Of a stretch of 64,000 nt of DNA, positions 34,092 to 43,025 are shown one piece after another. The stretch's first letter is position 1; the number at the start of each line of letters is the position of its first letter. Source of the DNA: Actinacidiphila acididurans (GTDB lineage Bacteria; Actinomycetota; Actinomycetes; Streptomycetales; Streptomycetaceae); contig NZ_JADKYB010000011.1 in NCBI RefSeq assembly GCF_016918855.1, positions 124,001 to 188,000 on the forward strand, read 5' to 3'. A program made the translations under genes and the position numbers. Below the pieces are notes generated by a model. The model did no database searches, had not been told where the DNA came from, and worked only from the letters and a program-made list of their open reading frames with translations.

Positions 34092-35606
34092 ATGGCCCTA
34101 GCCGCACCGACCGACGACCGCGCCGACCTCCCCGCCGGCGCGGTCGCCCCTTCCGGCCACTACGCCAACGCCGACCTGCTGCCCGTCCCCGTCGCACAGC
34201 GCACCTGGACCACGTACAACTTCAGCGCCCTGTGGGTCGGCATGGCCCACAACATCCCCTCCTGGACTCTTGCCTCCGGCCTGGTCGCGCTCGGCATGGA
34301 CTGGAAACAGGCCGTGCTCACCATCGCGCTGGCCAATGTGATCGTGCTGGTGCCGATGCTGCTCACCGGCCACGCCGGACCCAAGTACGGCATCCCCTTC
34401 CCGGTGCTGGCCCGCGCCTCCTTCGGGCTGCGCGGCGCCAACCTGCCCGCGCTGGTGCGCGCCGCCGTCGCCTGCGCATGGTTCGGCATCCAGACCTGGA
34501 TCGGCGGCCAGGGCATCTTCGTGCTGCTGGACCGGATCCTGCCCGGCGACTGGGCCGGCGCCCGCCACCTGGCCGGCTACCCCTGGCCGCTGTGGCTGTG
34601 CTTCGTGCTGTTCTGGGCGCTGGAACTGGCCATCATCGCCCGCGGCATGCAGACCCTGCGCCGCTTCGAGAACTGGGCCGCGCCCTTCGTCCTGGCCGGC
34701 GCGGTGGTGCTGCTGATCTGGATCGCGGTCAAGGCCGGCGGCTTCGGCCCGCTGCTGCACCAGCCCTCGCAGCTCGGCTGGGGGAGCCGCTTCTGGAAGG
34801 TGTTCTTCCCCGCCCTCATGGGCATGATCGGCTTCTGGTCCACCCTGGCGCTGAACATCCCCGACTTCACCCGCTTCGGCGCCGGCCAGCGTGCCCAGGC
34901 ATGGGGCCAGTCGCTGGGCCTGCCCACCACGATGACCGCCTTCGCGCTGCTGTCGGTCCTGGTCACCTCCGGCGCCCAGGCCGTCTACGGCACCAAGGAC
35001 ACCACCTTGTGGGACCCGATCGCGCTGACCGCCAAGTCCCACAACACCATCGGTCTGCTCTACGCCCTGCTGACCGTGCTGGTGGCGACCATCTCCGTCA
35101 ACATCGCCGCCAATGTGGTCTCCCCGGCGTACGACCTGTCCCACCTGGCCCCGAAGGTCATCGGCTTCCGTACCGGGGCGCTGATCACCGGCGTGGTGGG
35201 CGTGCTCATGTTCCCCTGGAAGCTGCTGTCGACCCCGCAGCTCTACATCTACACCTGGCTCGGCTTCGTCGGCGGGGTGCTGGGCACCGTGGCCGGCATC
35301 CTCATCGCCGACTACTGGATCGTGCGCCGGGCCGAACTGCACCTGAGCGAGCTGTACGACCCGGCCGGCCGCTACTGGTACGACGCCGGCTGGAACTGGC
35401 GGGCCGTGGCGGCCTTCCTGGTCGGCGGGGTGCTCGCGGTCGGCGGCTCCTACTCCGCGCCCGGCCAGGGACCCTACCCGCACGACGGCGTGATCCCGTT
35501 CCTCAAACCCCTGGCCGACTACGGCTGGGCGGTGGGGCTGGGCACCTCGCTGCTGCTGTACACCCTCTTCACGGCCGTCGCCCCGCCACGCCGGGCGGCC
35601 GTCTGA
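34092..35606 (+). CDS. NCS1 family nucleobase/hydantoin permease
   Basis: A 504-residue membrane protein with 12 predicted helices of the NCS1 family (Mhp1 hydantoin, allantoin and uracil transporters). The start motif RTWTTYNFSALWVGMAHNIPSWTLASGLV and the helix 3 region GIPFPVLARASFGLRGANLPALVRAAVACAWFGIQTWIGGQ contain the Trp and Gln positions that stack on the nucleobase in Mhp1; NIPDFTRFGAGQRAQAWGQ is another family loop. It should bring the operon's substrate in with Na or protons. ATG 34092 has GAGG five bases upstream; the GTG at 34086 lies inside that site. Confidence 0.93.
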   Translation: MALAAPTDDRADLPAGAVAPSGHYANADLLPVPVAQRTWTTYNFSALWVGMAHNIPSWTLASGLVALGMDWKQAVLTIALANVIVLVPMLLTGHAGPKYGIPFPVLARASFGLRGANLPALVRAAVACAWFGIQTWIGGQGIFVLLDRILPGDWAGARHLAGYPWPLWLCFVLFWALELAIIARGMQTLRRFENWAAPFVLAGAVVLLIWIAVKAGGFGPLLHQPSQLGWGSRFWKVFFPALMGMIGFWSTLALNIPDFTRFGAGQRAQAWGQSLGLPTTMTAFALLSVLVTSGAQAVYGTKDTTLWDPIALTAKSHNTIGLLYALLTVLVATISVNIAANVVSPAYDLSHLAPKVIGFRTGALITGVVGVLMFPWKLLSTPQLYIYTWLGFVGGVLGTVAGILIADYWIVRRAELHLSELYDPAGRYWYDAGWNWRAVAAFLVGGVLAVGGSYSAPGQGPYPHDGVIPFLKPLADYGWAVGLGTSLLLYTLFTAVAPPRRAAV

Positions 35607-35618
35607 TTGGATGGCGGT

Positions 35619-36584
35619 ATGGGCTATGAAGTCGCAGGCGCGAACAGCGGGAGGGCCTACACCGGTGGTGCCGCGCCCGGCGTCGGCGACGACCTGCTCG
35701 CCGCCGTCGAGGACACCGTACGGGCCGTGGTCGCCGCCGAGGTCATGCCGCGCTGGCGGGCGCTGACCGACCGCGACATAGCCCACAAGTCCGGCCCGCA
35801 CGACCTGGTGACCACCGCCGACCGGCGGGCCGAGGACGTACTGACCGAGCGGCTCACCGCACTCCTGCCCGGCTCCGTGGTGGTCGGGGAGGAGGCGGTG
35901 AGCGCCGACCCGGCGCGGCTCGGGCTGCTGCACGGCCCGGACCCGGTGTGGGTGGTCGACCCGATCGACGGCACCGCCTCCTTCGTCCGCGGCGAGGACG
36001 ACTTCTCCACCCTGGTCACCCTGGTCCAGCACGGCAGCCCGCTCGCCTCCTGGACGTACGGCCCCCGGCTCGGCCTGTTCGCCACCGCCCGGCTCGGCGA
36101 CGGCGCCCGCATGGACGGCCGGCCGATGCGCACCCGGACCACCGCGGAACCGCTGCGGATATGGACCTCCAACCCGGTCTTCCGGCACCCCCGCGGCCGC
36201 GTCCTGCTGGACCGGATGGCGGCCGCAGGCGTCGAAGCCACCCCCTTGCGGGCCAGTGCGGGCCTGGCCTACCTGGACGTCGCCCGGGGCCGGTCCGACG
36301 GGGTGCTCTTCTTCTGGGAGGCGCCCTGGGACCACGCGGCCGGCCTGCTGCTGGTCACCGAGGCCGGCGGCGCGAGCCTGACCGCGGCCGGCCGCCCCTT
36401 CGACGTCGCCGGCGGCAACACCCTGCCGTTCACCGTGGCCCGCGACGAGGACACCGTCCGCCGGGTGATCGGGCTGCTGGCCGACCCGGACTCCGGTACG
36501 GGCCCTCGCACGGGTACGGGTCCGGACGACACGGGCCGGGACGACGGCCCCGCGGCCCCCGGGACGAAGGCGGACGGGCGGTGA
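35619..36584 (+). CDS. Inositol monophosphatase family protein
   Basis: A 321-residue Mg-dependent phosphatase of the IMPase fold. Metal-binding motifs are GEEAVS near residue 88, WVVDPIDGTASFVRG near 112 and WDHAAGLLLVTEAGG near 238. The family includes inositol-1-phosphatase, histidinol phosphatase and 3'-phosphoadenosine phosphatases; the sequence does not choose. About 45 C-terminal residues rich in Gly, Thr and Asp are extra. It lies 12 bases after the permease gene, so it may be read with the pyrimidine operon, and its stop overlaps the next gene's GTG. The TTG at 35607 is an alternative start. Confidence 0.88.
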   Translation: MGYEVAGANSGRAYTGGAAPGVGDDLLAAVEDTVRAVVAAEVMPRWRALTDRDIAHKSGPHDLVTTADRRAEDVLTERLTALLPGSVVVGEEAVSADPARLGLLHGPDPVWVVDPIDGTASFVRGEDDFSTLVTLVQHGSPLASWTYGPRLGLFATARLGDGARMDGRPMRTRTTAEPLRIWTSNPVFRHPRGRVLLDRMAAAGVEATPLRASAGLAYLDVARGRSDGVLFFWEAPWDHAAGLLLVTEAGGASLTAAGRPFDVAGGNTLPFTVARDEDTVRRVIGLLADPDSGTGPRTGTGPDDTGRDDGPAAPGTKADGR

Positions 36585-38020
36585 GCCGGGCCGTCGTGGC
36601 CGACGCCGTGGTCGTCGGCGCGGGCCCCAACGGGCTGACCGCGGCCGTCGAACTCGCCCGGGCGGGCCTGTCCGTACAGCTCTACGAGGCCGCGGACACC
36701 ATCGGCGGCGGCTCCCGCACCGAGGAGCTGACCCTGCCCGGCTTCCGGCACGACACCTGCTCCGCCGTGCACCCCTTCGGCATCGGCTCGCCCGTCTTCC
36801 GTACCCTGCCGCTGGCCGACCACGGCCTGGAATGGCTCCAGCCCGAGGTGCCCATGGCGCACCCCTTCCCCGACGGCACCGCCGCCGTGCTCGGCCGCAC
36901 CGTGGGGGAGACCGCCGCCTCGCTCGGCCCGCGCGACGCGCCCGTGTACCGCAAGCTGCTGGCCCCGTACACCGGGCACTGGGACACGATCGCCGCGGAC
37001 TTCCTGCGCCCGCCCTGGGCCGGGCTGCCCCGGGACCCCTACCGCTTCGCCCGCTTCGGCCTGACCGGGCTGCCGCCGGTCGCCGTGCTCCGGCGCCGCT
37101 TCCACGACCCCAAGGCCGGCGGCATGCTGGCGGGGCTGGCCGCGCACGCGATCTCCCGGCTCACCGGACCGCTGACCGGCGCCACCGCGATGATGTTCGC
37201 GCTGGCCGCGCACGAACGCGGCTGGCCGGTGGCCCGCGGCGGCTCCCAGGCCATCGCCGACGCCCTCGGCTCGTACCTGCGCGAACTCGGCGGCGAGATC
37301 CGCACCGGGGTCACCGTGCGCAAGCTGGACGAGCTGCCGCCGGCCCGTGCCTACGTCTTCGACACCTCGCCCACCGCGCTGGCCAGGATCGCCGCCCTCG
37401 GCGACGCCTACCGCGGCTACCGCTACGGTGCCTCCGTCTTCAAGATCGACTACGCACTGGACGGCCCGGTGCCGTGGACCGCCGAGGCCGCCCGACGGGC
37501 CGGCACCGTGCACATCGGCCCCACCTACGCCGAGATCGGCGACGCGCTCACCCGCGCGGTCACCGGCCGTCCGCCGCACACCCCGTTCCTGATCACCGCG
37601 CAGCCCGGCGTCGTGGACCCCTCCCGCGCGCCCGCCGGCAAGCACGTCTTCTGGGCCTACGGCCACGTCCCCAACGGCTGGCACGGCGACGCCACCGACG
37701 TCGTCGAGCGGCAGATCGAACGCTTCGCCCCGGGATTCCGCGACCTGGTGCTGGCCCGCGCGATCAGCGGCCCCGCCGAACTCGCCGCCCGCAACGCCAA
37801 CTACGTGGGCGGCGACATCGCCTGCGGCGCCTTCGCCGGCTTCCAGACCGTCCTGCGCCCCCGCCTGGCCGCGATCCCCTACGCCACCCCCCGCCCCGGC
37901 GTCTTCCTCTGCTCCTCCGCCACCCCCCCCGGCCCCGGCGTCCACGGCATGAGCGGCCACAACGCGGCCAAGGCCGTCCTGCGCCACCTCCGCCGCACGT
38001 CGCCGAGGGCGGCGGTCTGA
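36581..38020 (+). CDS. Phytoene-desaturase-like NAD(P)/FAD-dependent oxidoreductase
   Basis: A 479-residue flavoprotein of the CrtI-like amine-oxidase superfamily. The FAD dinucleotide fold is VVGAGPNGLTAAVELARAG near residue 9 with LYEAADTIGGGSRTEEL following; the C-terminal FAD motif is SATPPGPGVHGMSGHNAAKAVL. The string HDTCSAVHPFGIGSPVFRTLPL is typical of actinobacterial proteins of unknown substrate in this family. No carotenoid gene is nearby. The GTG overlaps the phosphatase stop (GTGA), so the two are coupled. The gap 38021-38308 beyond it shows no gene. Confidence 0.88.
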   Translation: MSRAVVADAVVVGAGPNGLTAAVELARAGLSVQLYEAADTIGGGSRTEELTLPGFRHDTCSAVHPFGIGSPVFRTLPLADHGLEWLQPEVPMAHPFPDGTAAVLGRTVGETAASLGPRDAPVYRKLLAPYTGHWDTIAADFLRPPWAGLPRDPYRFARFGLTGLPPVAVLRRRFHDPKAGGMLAGLAAHAISRLTGPLTGATAMMFALAAHERGWPVARGGSQAIADALGSYLRELGGEIRTGVTVRKLDELPPARAYVFDTSPTALARIAALGDAYRGYRYGASVFKIDYALDGPVPWTAEAARRAGTVHIGPTYAEIGDALTRAVTGRPPHTPFLITAQPGVVDPSRAPAGKHVFWAYGHVPNGWHGDATDVVERQIERFAPGFRDLVLARAISGPAELAARNANYVGGDIACGAFAGFQTVLRPRLAAIPYATPRPGVFLCSSATPPGPGVHGMSGHNAAKAVLRHLRRTSPRAAV

Positions 38021-38308
38021 ACGTCGGGCTCGCCTTCGCCGTCTGCCCGGCGCTGCGTACTTCGGTGTTCGGCACACCGGATGGTGCGGCTCGGTGGGGC
38101 TGGATGCCTCGGCCTGCGGGGTTCCCCGGCGGGCCGGTGACCGCGCCGCGTACGTCGGTGACCAACTGCGCCGCACGGCGGCGCCTGGGGCGGCGGTCAG
38201 ATTTTGCGCAGGCCGGCCTTCGCTGCCTGCCCGGCGAGTGTGCCGCGCACTTCCGCGACCGGCACGGCGTTCGGCGCCGGATTGTGCGGCCCGGCGGGGC
38301 CGGTCGCC

Positions 38309-39154
38309 TCAGCCCGCCCCGCCGTCGAGTACGGCCCGCACCTCGGCGACCAGTTCCGCTGCCGCTGCGATACTGCGCAGCAGCTCCGCCGGCTCGCGCC
38401 CGGGTGCGGCCAGTACCGCCTCGGCTCGGTCGGCGAACCCGGGTGGGGTTCCGGGCAGCGCCGCGACCGCGGCCAGCGCGCCCTTTTCGTTCAGGCACCA
38501 GCGGCGGTGGTGGGCGTGCAGGGACTGGGCCAGGATGCCGAAGGCGCGCGTCAGGCACAGGGCGACGTGCAGGACGTCGCTCTGGCGGGCGGACTTGGCC
38601 GCCGCCGACACGGTGAACTCCGCCTCCCAGGCCGCTTCGGCAAGTGCGGCGCGCAGCGGCTCGGGGTAGACCTCGGTCTGCTGCTGAAGGGCGGTCAGTT
38701 CACGGTCCGGATCGGCCAGGACCCGGCCGAGGGCCACCTCGCCGGCGTAGCAGGGCGACCAGAAGCCCAGCGGATGCCCGGGCTGGGCCCCCACCTCGTA
38801 GCGGCCCCGGCGGCAATCCGCCCACACTGCCCGGACCCGGTCCAGGTCGCGCAGAATCCAGTCGACGGCGGCGCCGTCCACGCTGAGCCAGGCACCGCCG
38901 TTCACCCAGGGCCCCCACCCGCCGGGCCCGGCCACTTCGACCACGCGGCCGGTGAACTCCCGGGCGAGCGCTGCCAGCCGCTCCACGTCCAGCGGCTCGC
39001 GGTAGTACACCCCCAGGTCCCAGTCGGAGTCCGGCCGGTGGGCGCCGCGCGCCCGGCTGCCACCGAGCAGGACGGCCACCACACCGGGCACGGTGCACAG
39101 GGCGTCGGCCATCGCGTGCACGTCGGGGGCCCCGCCGAGTGGCGTACGGATCAC
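38309..39154 (-). CDS. Nucleotidyltransferase-domain protein (DNA polymerase beta-like fold)
   Basis: A 281-residue protein with the minimal nucleotidyltransferase motif VVAVLLGGSRARGAHRPDSDWDLGVYY near residue 28, with hG-GS and the D-x-D metal pair. The rest is a helical domain (KSARQSDVLHVALCLTRAFGILAQSLHAHHRRWCLNEKGAL) like that of aminoglycoside-nucleotidyltransferase relatives and of KNTase-type proteins. The substrate is unknown: it could adenylylate a small molecule or be a solitary toxin-type domain. The GTG overlaps the NUDIX stop by four bases, so both come from one transcript. Confidence 0.85.
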   Translation of the reverse strand: MIRTPLGGAPDVHAMADALCTVPGVVAVLLGGSRARGAHRPDSDWDLGVYYREPLDVERLAALAREFTGRVVEVAGPGGWGPWVNGGAWLSVDGAAVDWILRDLDRVRAVWADCRRGRYEVGAQPGHPLGFWSPCYAGEVALGRVLADPDRELTALQQQTEVYPEPLRAALAEAAWEAEFTVSAAAKSARQSDVLHVALCLTRAFGILAQSLHAHHRRWCLNEKGALAAVAALPGTPPGFADRAEAVLAAPGREPAELLRSIAAAAELVAEVRAVLDGGAG

Positions 39155-39660
39155 TGCGTGGGCAGCGCGTCGGCGGGGCGGCCGTTGACGAGTTCAGCCG
39201 GGCCCGTGCCGGCCAGGAGGGCGGCCAGGCCCGCAAGGACGCGGCGGGCGGCGCCGGGGCTGAGGAAGTCGCCGAGCTCCTCCGCGGAGACCAGGCGCCA
39301 GGAGTCGAGTTCCTCCTCCTGGAGCCGGATCGCGGCGAGCCGGTCCTCGGTGAGGACTCCGCCGTCGTAGAGGTAGGTGGCCAGCGGCGGCCGGCCCGGG
39401 CCCATCACCCAGTCCACGGCGATCAGCGCGCCCGGCACCACGTCCAGCCCGATCTCCTCCAGCGTCTCCCGGTGGGCCGCCTGCCGGGGCGTCTCGCCCT
39501 GGTCGGACTCGATGGTGCCGCCGGGCAGCGTCCAGGTGCCGTCCTGGCGGTAGTTGGGCTCGACGATCAGGAGGCGGCCGTCCTGGGCGCGGAAAAGCGT
39601 GTTGGCGCCGGCCAGGATCCGGGGCAGGCCCGCGAGGTACGTGGCGAAGTCCGTGGTCAT
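39151..39660 (-). CDS. NUDIX hydrolase
   Basis: A 169-residue pyrophosphohydrolase. The NUDIX box is GGTIESDQGETPRQAAHRETLEEIGL with the REx2EE metal-binding core intact but two extra residues between the first Gly and first Glu compared with the standard Gx5E spacing. Substrates of this family are nucleoside diphosphates linked to another group; nothing here narrows it. ATG 39660 begins a leader MTTDFATYLAGLPRILAGANTLF. It is the first gene of a two-gene unit with the nucleotidyltransferase and is divergent from glycerate kinase. Confidence 0.88.
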   Translation of the reverse strand: MTTDFATYLAGLPRILAGANTLFRAQDGRLLIVEPNYRQDGTWTLPGGTIESDQGETPRQAAHRETLEEIGLDVVPGALIAVDWVMGPGRPPLATYLYDGGVLTEDRLAAIRLQEEELDSWRLVSAEELGDFLSPGAARRVLAGLAALLAGTGPAELVNGRPADALPTQ

Positions 39661-39818
39661 GCCGCCCAACCTACGGGGTGCGCGTGACCGGCGGGGCCGC
39701 GTGCGGGGAAGCCCGACCCGTACCGTGCGGGCCTTCCGCCTCCGGCATGGGCAGGCCGCCGCGCGCCGGATAGGGTCCGAGGCGGCGTGACGATCCGTAC
39801 CCGGCTGGGGAGTACACC

Positions 39819-40982
39819 GTGTCCGAAGCTGACGACCGACCGGCGCCGCGCGTCCTGATCGCGGCCGACAAGTTCAAGGGCTCGCTCACCGCGGTCCAGG
39901 TGGCCGCGCACGTCACCGCCGGTCTGCGCGCGGTGGCGCCGGATCTCGCCGTCGAGTCGCTGCCCGTCGCGGACGGCGGCGACGGCACAGTGGACGCGGC
40001 TGTCGCCGCGGGCTTCGGGCGCCGTACGGTACGCGTCACCGGGCCGCTGGGGGAGCCGGTCGAGGCGGCGTACGCGCTGCGCGGCGCCACCGCGGTGGTG
40101 GAGATGGCCGAGGCGTCCGGGCTGCGGTACCTGCCGCCGGGCGTGTTCGCGCCGCTGACCGCCACCACGTACGGCACCGGCGAACTGCTGCGGGCCGCGC
40201 TCGACGCGGGCGCCCGCACCGTGGTCCTGGGGGTCGGCGGCAGCGCCACCACCGACGGCGGCGCGGGGATGCTCAGCGCCCTCGGGGTCCGGCTGCTGGA
40301 CCGGGCCGGGGTGCCGCTCGCGCCCGGCGGCGCGGCCCTCGCCGACCTCGCCGAGGCCGATGTCACCGGCCTGGACCCGCGGCTGGCCGCCGCCCGGATC
40401 GTACTGGCCGGCGACGTGGACAATCCGCTGCTCGGGCCGAAGGGCGCGGCGGCGGTGTACGGCCCGCAGAAGGGCGCGAGCCCGGCGGACGTCGCCGTCC
40501 TGGACGCGGCCCTCGGCCGGTACGCGCGGGCGCTGGCCGCCGCCCTCGGCCCGGAGGCGGCCCGGGCCGCCGAGGCGCCCGGCGCCGGAGCCGCCGGCGG
40601 CATGGGCTACGGCGCACTGGCCGCGCTCGGCGCCGCCTTCCGGCCCGGGATCGAGGTGATGCTCGACGTACTCGGCTTCGCCGCCGCCCTGGAGCGCGCC
40701 GACCTGGTCGTCACCGGCGAGGGCTCGCTGGACGAGCAGACCCTGCACGGCAAGGCCCCGGCGGGCGTGGCCCGGGCGGCCCGCGCCCGCGGCCTGGACG
40801 TCGTCGCCGTCTGCGGGCGGCTCGCCCTCACCCCCGCCCAACTGGCCGCCGCCGGCATCCGCCGCGCCTACGCCCTCGCCGACCTCGAACCCGACCCGGC
40901 CCGCTCCATGTCCCTGGCCGGCCCCCTCCTGGAGCAAGCCGCCGCCCAACTGGCCCGTGACGTCCTGGGCCCCGCGTCCTGA
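39819..40982 (+). CDS. glxK: Glycerate kinase (GK-II family)
   Basis: A 387-residue enzyme phosphorylating D-glycerate. Conserved features are VLIAADKFKGSLTAVQVAAHV near residue 13, VADGGDGTVDAAV near 50, the GVGGSATTDGGAGMLSALG loop near 141, GDVDNPLLGPKGAAAVYGPQKGA near 203 and VVTGEGSLDEQTLHGKAPAGVA near 305. The GTG at 39819 follows a GGGGAG site. Its last codons, encoding AAAQLARDVLGPAS, belong to an 80-bp unit that is repeated twice more past the stop. It converges on pssA with a terminator between them. Confidence 0.93.
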   Translation: MSEADDRPAPRVLIAADKFKGSLTAVQVAAHVTAGLRAVAPDLAVESLPVADGGDGTVDAAVAAGFGRRTVRVTGPLGEPVEAAYALRGATAVVEMAEASGLRYLPPGVFAPLTATTYGTGELLRAALDAGARTVVLGVGGSATTDGGAGMLSALGVRLLDRAGVPLAPGGAALADLAEADVTGLDPRLAAARIVLAGDVDNPLLGPKGAAAVYGPQKGASPADVAVLDAALGRYARALAAALGPEAARAAEAPGAGAAGGMGYGALAALGAAFRPGIEVMLDVLGFAAALERADLVVTGEGSLDEQTLHGKAPAGVARAARARGLDVVAVCGRLALTPAQLAAAGIRRAYALADLEPDPARSMSLAGPLLEQAAAQLARDVLGPAS

Positions 40983-41160
40983 CCTGCGACTTTTGCCCCT
41001 CCATGCTCCTGGCGGAGGCCGCTGCCCACCCGGCCCGGGACCTCCTCGGCCCCGCATCCTGACCTGCGACTTTTGCCCCTCCATGCTCCTGGCCCGGCCC
41101 GCTGCTGGCGGAGGCCGCCGCCTGCCCGGCACCTGACGTCCTCGGCCCCGCGTCCTGACC
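40926..41160. repeat. 80-bp tandem repeat including the glxK 3' end, about 2.9 copies
   Basis: Copies at 40926-41005, 41006-41085 and 41086-41160 (the last with a 16-base insertion and an early end). Each contains the equivalent of the final glxK codons, the TGA, and, in the first two, the identical string CCTGCGACTTTTGCCCCTCC. The rest of the gap to 41263 has no gene. Confidence 0.85.
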
Positions 41161-41263
41161 CGCACCCCTGTCCGACACCCGCCGGGCACGGGCGGGGCGG
41201 CGGCCCGTACCCCGATACGACAGCGGCCGCGGTCGCCGGTACCGCCGTACCTGTACAACGACC

Positions 41264-41300
41264 GCGGCCCGCGACCACCGTCACCGGGGTCGCGGGCCGC
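41264..41300. terminator. Hairpin terminator between glxK and pssA
   Basis: GCGGCCCGCGACC (41264-41276) pairs perfectly with 41288-41300, with an 11-base loop. It lies 31 bases beyond the pssA stop. Confidence 0.8.
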
Positions 41301-41331
41301 GCCGTAGCAGTCGAAGAAGAAGCAGAAGCGC

Positions 41332-42186
41332 CTACCGGGCCGTCGCCCGGGCCTCCCGGCGGCTGGCACGGAAGTCGTGCACCCGGCGGGTGGTGGCGAA
41401 GCACGGAATGCACGCCGCCGCCGCGCACTGGAGGGCGCAGCCGGCCTGGAGGAGCTGGTGGCCGCCGGGGACGCCCAGGGACCAGGCGGCCAGGCAGCCC
41501 ATGCTGACCAGGGTCCAGCAGAAGGTGACCAGGGCGAGCCGGCCGCGCGGCTTGGGGTACTCGACCCGGCTCACCATCAGCCAGGCCACCCCTACGATCG
41601 CCAGGATCGTCGGCACGAACGGCAGTTCCAGCAGCACCAGCGACACGACCGTCATCGCGCCGAACGGGCTGGGCATGCCCTGGAAGACGCCGCCCGGCAG
41701 GGTGGTGCAGGAGAACCGGGCCAGCCGCAGCACCACCGCGAGCAGCACCAGGACTGCGGCGGCCGCGGCCAGCTTGCCGTGCCCGTCGTCGGAGACGATG
41801 CCCCAGACGATCACGAAGTAGGCGGGCGCGAGGCCGAAGCTGATCAGGTCCGACAGGTTGTCCAGTTCCGCCCCCATGGCGGAACTGCGCAGCTTGCGGG
41901 CGACCAGGCCGTCGAAGAGGTCGAACACGGAGGCCAGCAGCATCAGCGTGACCGCGTTGGCCGCGCTGTGCTTGGACATCCCGCCGTTGCCGTTGCCCAT
42001 CAGGTGCGGCACCAGCACCCCGGTGGTGGTGAAGTACACCGCCATGAAGCCGCAGATCGCGTTGCCCAGGGTGAGCGCGTCGGCGATGGACAGCCGGGTG
42101 GACAACGGCAGGTCGTCGACCTCGTCCTCCAGTTCGGACACCCAGTTCGACGGCCCGGTGGCCCGCTCGGTATCGGGGTCAGTCAC
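41332..42186 (-). CDS. pssA: CDP-diacylglycerol-serine O-phosphatidyltransferase
   Basis: A membrane CDP-alcohol phosphotransferase of about 284 residues that makes phosphatidylserine from CDP-diacylglycerol and serine. The signature DGx2ARx8Gx3Dx3D is present as DGLVARKLRSSAMGAELDNLSD near residue 95; about eight helices follow, with NAICGFMAVYFTTTG as the first. The gene begins inside the end of psd: the GTG at 42186 overlaps by eight bases, and a TTG at 42192 would add two residues. Coupled psd-pssA makes phosphatidylethanolamine. Confidence 0.94.
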   Translation of the reverse strand: MTDPDTERATGPSNWVSELEDEVDDLPLSTRLSIADALTLGNAICGFMAVYFTTTGVLVPHLMGNGNGGMSKHSAANAVTLMLLASVFDLFDGLVARKLRSSAMGAELDNLSDLISFGLAPAYFVIVWGIVSDDGHGKLAAAAAVLVLLAVVLRLARFSCTTLPGGVFQGMPSPFGAMTVVSLVLLELPFVPTILAIVGVAWLMVSRVEYPKPRGRLALVTFCWTLVSMGCLAAWSLGVPGGHQLLQAGCALQCAAAACIPCFATTRRVHDFRASRREARATAR

Positions 42187-42832
42187 GGTCAAGGCGTGTC
42201 ACCCCAGCCGTGGTGGTGTCCCCGACCTCGACACCGGCCTCGACGCCCGCCGGCAGGTAGACGTCGACCCGCGAGCCGAACCGGATCAGCCCGATCCGCT
42301 CGCCCTGCTCGAGCTTGCAGCCGCGTGGCACGTACGGAACGATTCGCCGGGCCACCGCGCCGGCGATCTGTACCACCTCGACGTCACCCATCTCGGTGTC
42401 GAAGTGCCACACCACCCGCTCGTTGTGCTCGCTCTCCTTGTTGAACGCCGGTACGAACCCGCCGGGGATGTGCTCGACGGAGGTGACCGTGCCCGCCAGC
42501 GGGGCACGGTTCACGTGGACGTTCAACGGGCTCATGAAGATCGCGACGCGGGTCCGGCCGTCCTTCCAGGGCATGACGCTCTGCACCACCCCGTCGGCCG
42601 GGCTGACCACCCGGGCGTCGGTGATCCTGCGCTCGGGGTCCCGGAAGAACCACAGCATGCCCGCCGCGAGCGCGGAGGCGGGGACGGCCACGGCCGCCCA
42701 GCGTCCGGAGCGGCGGGCTCCGGCGAGACCGGCCGTGACCGCGGCGGTGACCACGGTCGGGGCGAGCCACGGCGTCGCTCCGCGCGCGAGACGGACCCGG
42801 TCGCGTGGAGCAGGGGAATGGCTGTGGGGCAT
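42179..42832 (-). CDS. psd: Phosphatidylserine decarboxylase, short form
   Basis: A 217-residue proenzyme that decarboxylates phosphatidylserine to phosphatidylethanolamine. It is the small archaeal/actinobacterial type. The self-cleavage Gly-Ser that creates the pyruvoyl cofactor is in LIRFGSRVDVYLP near residue 185, and FMSPLNVHVNRAPLAG near 100 carries the conserved His. Two short hydrophobic helices at residues 20-55 anchor it. ATG 42832 has GAAGG seven bases upstream. The next upstream gene, an acyl-CoA dehydrogenase in the same direction, is 193 bases away, so psd-pssA probably has its own promoter. Confidence 0.94.
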   Translation of the reverse strand: MPHSHSPAPRDRVRLARGATPWLAPTVVTAAVTAGLAGARRSGRWAAVAVPASALAAGMLWFFRDPERRITDARVVSPADGVVQSVMPWKDGRTRVAIFMSPLNVHVNRAPLAGTVTSVEHIPGGFVPAFNKESEHNERVVWHFDTEMGDVEVVQIAGAVARRIVPYVPRGCKLEQGERIGLIRFGSRVDVYLPAGVEAGVEVGDTTTAGVTRLDRD

Positions 42833-43025
42833 GGAAGACCTTCGTAGCGGAGGGTGCCGCGAAATGCTTCGGGGGACGGCGGCTTTGCTCGATGGTATCG
42901 GCTGACATGGGCAACTCGGCAAGCTCGAAGGCGAGTCGATGGCCGGTTCCAGCGGCCCGCCCGCTCACGGATTGTGACCTTCCCCTCGGTTTTCCGCCCG
43001 TATTGTCGGGATATTCACCGGACAA

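Noticed and set aside
29412..34093. Very long minus-strand open frames opposite the pyrimidine operon (737 and 942 codons)
   Set aside because: Both are shadows of strongly supported plus-strand enzymes and show no family motif.
34098..38176. Minus-strand open frames of 745 and 635 codons opposite the permease, phosphatase and oxidoreductase genes
   Set aside because: Low-complexity translation and complete overlap with recognisable genes.
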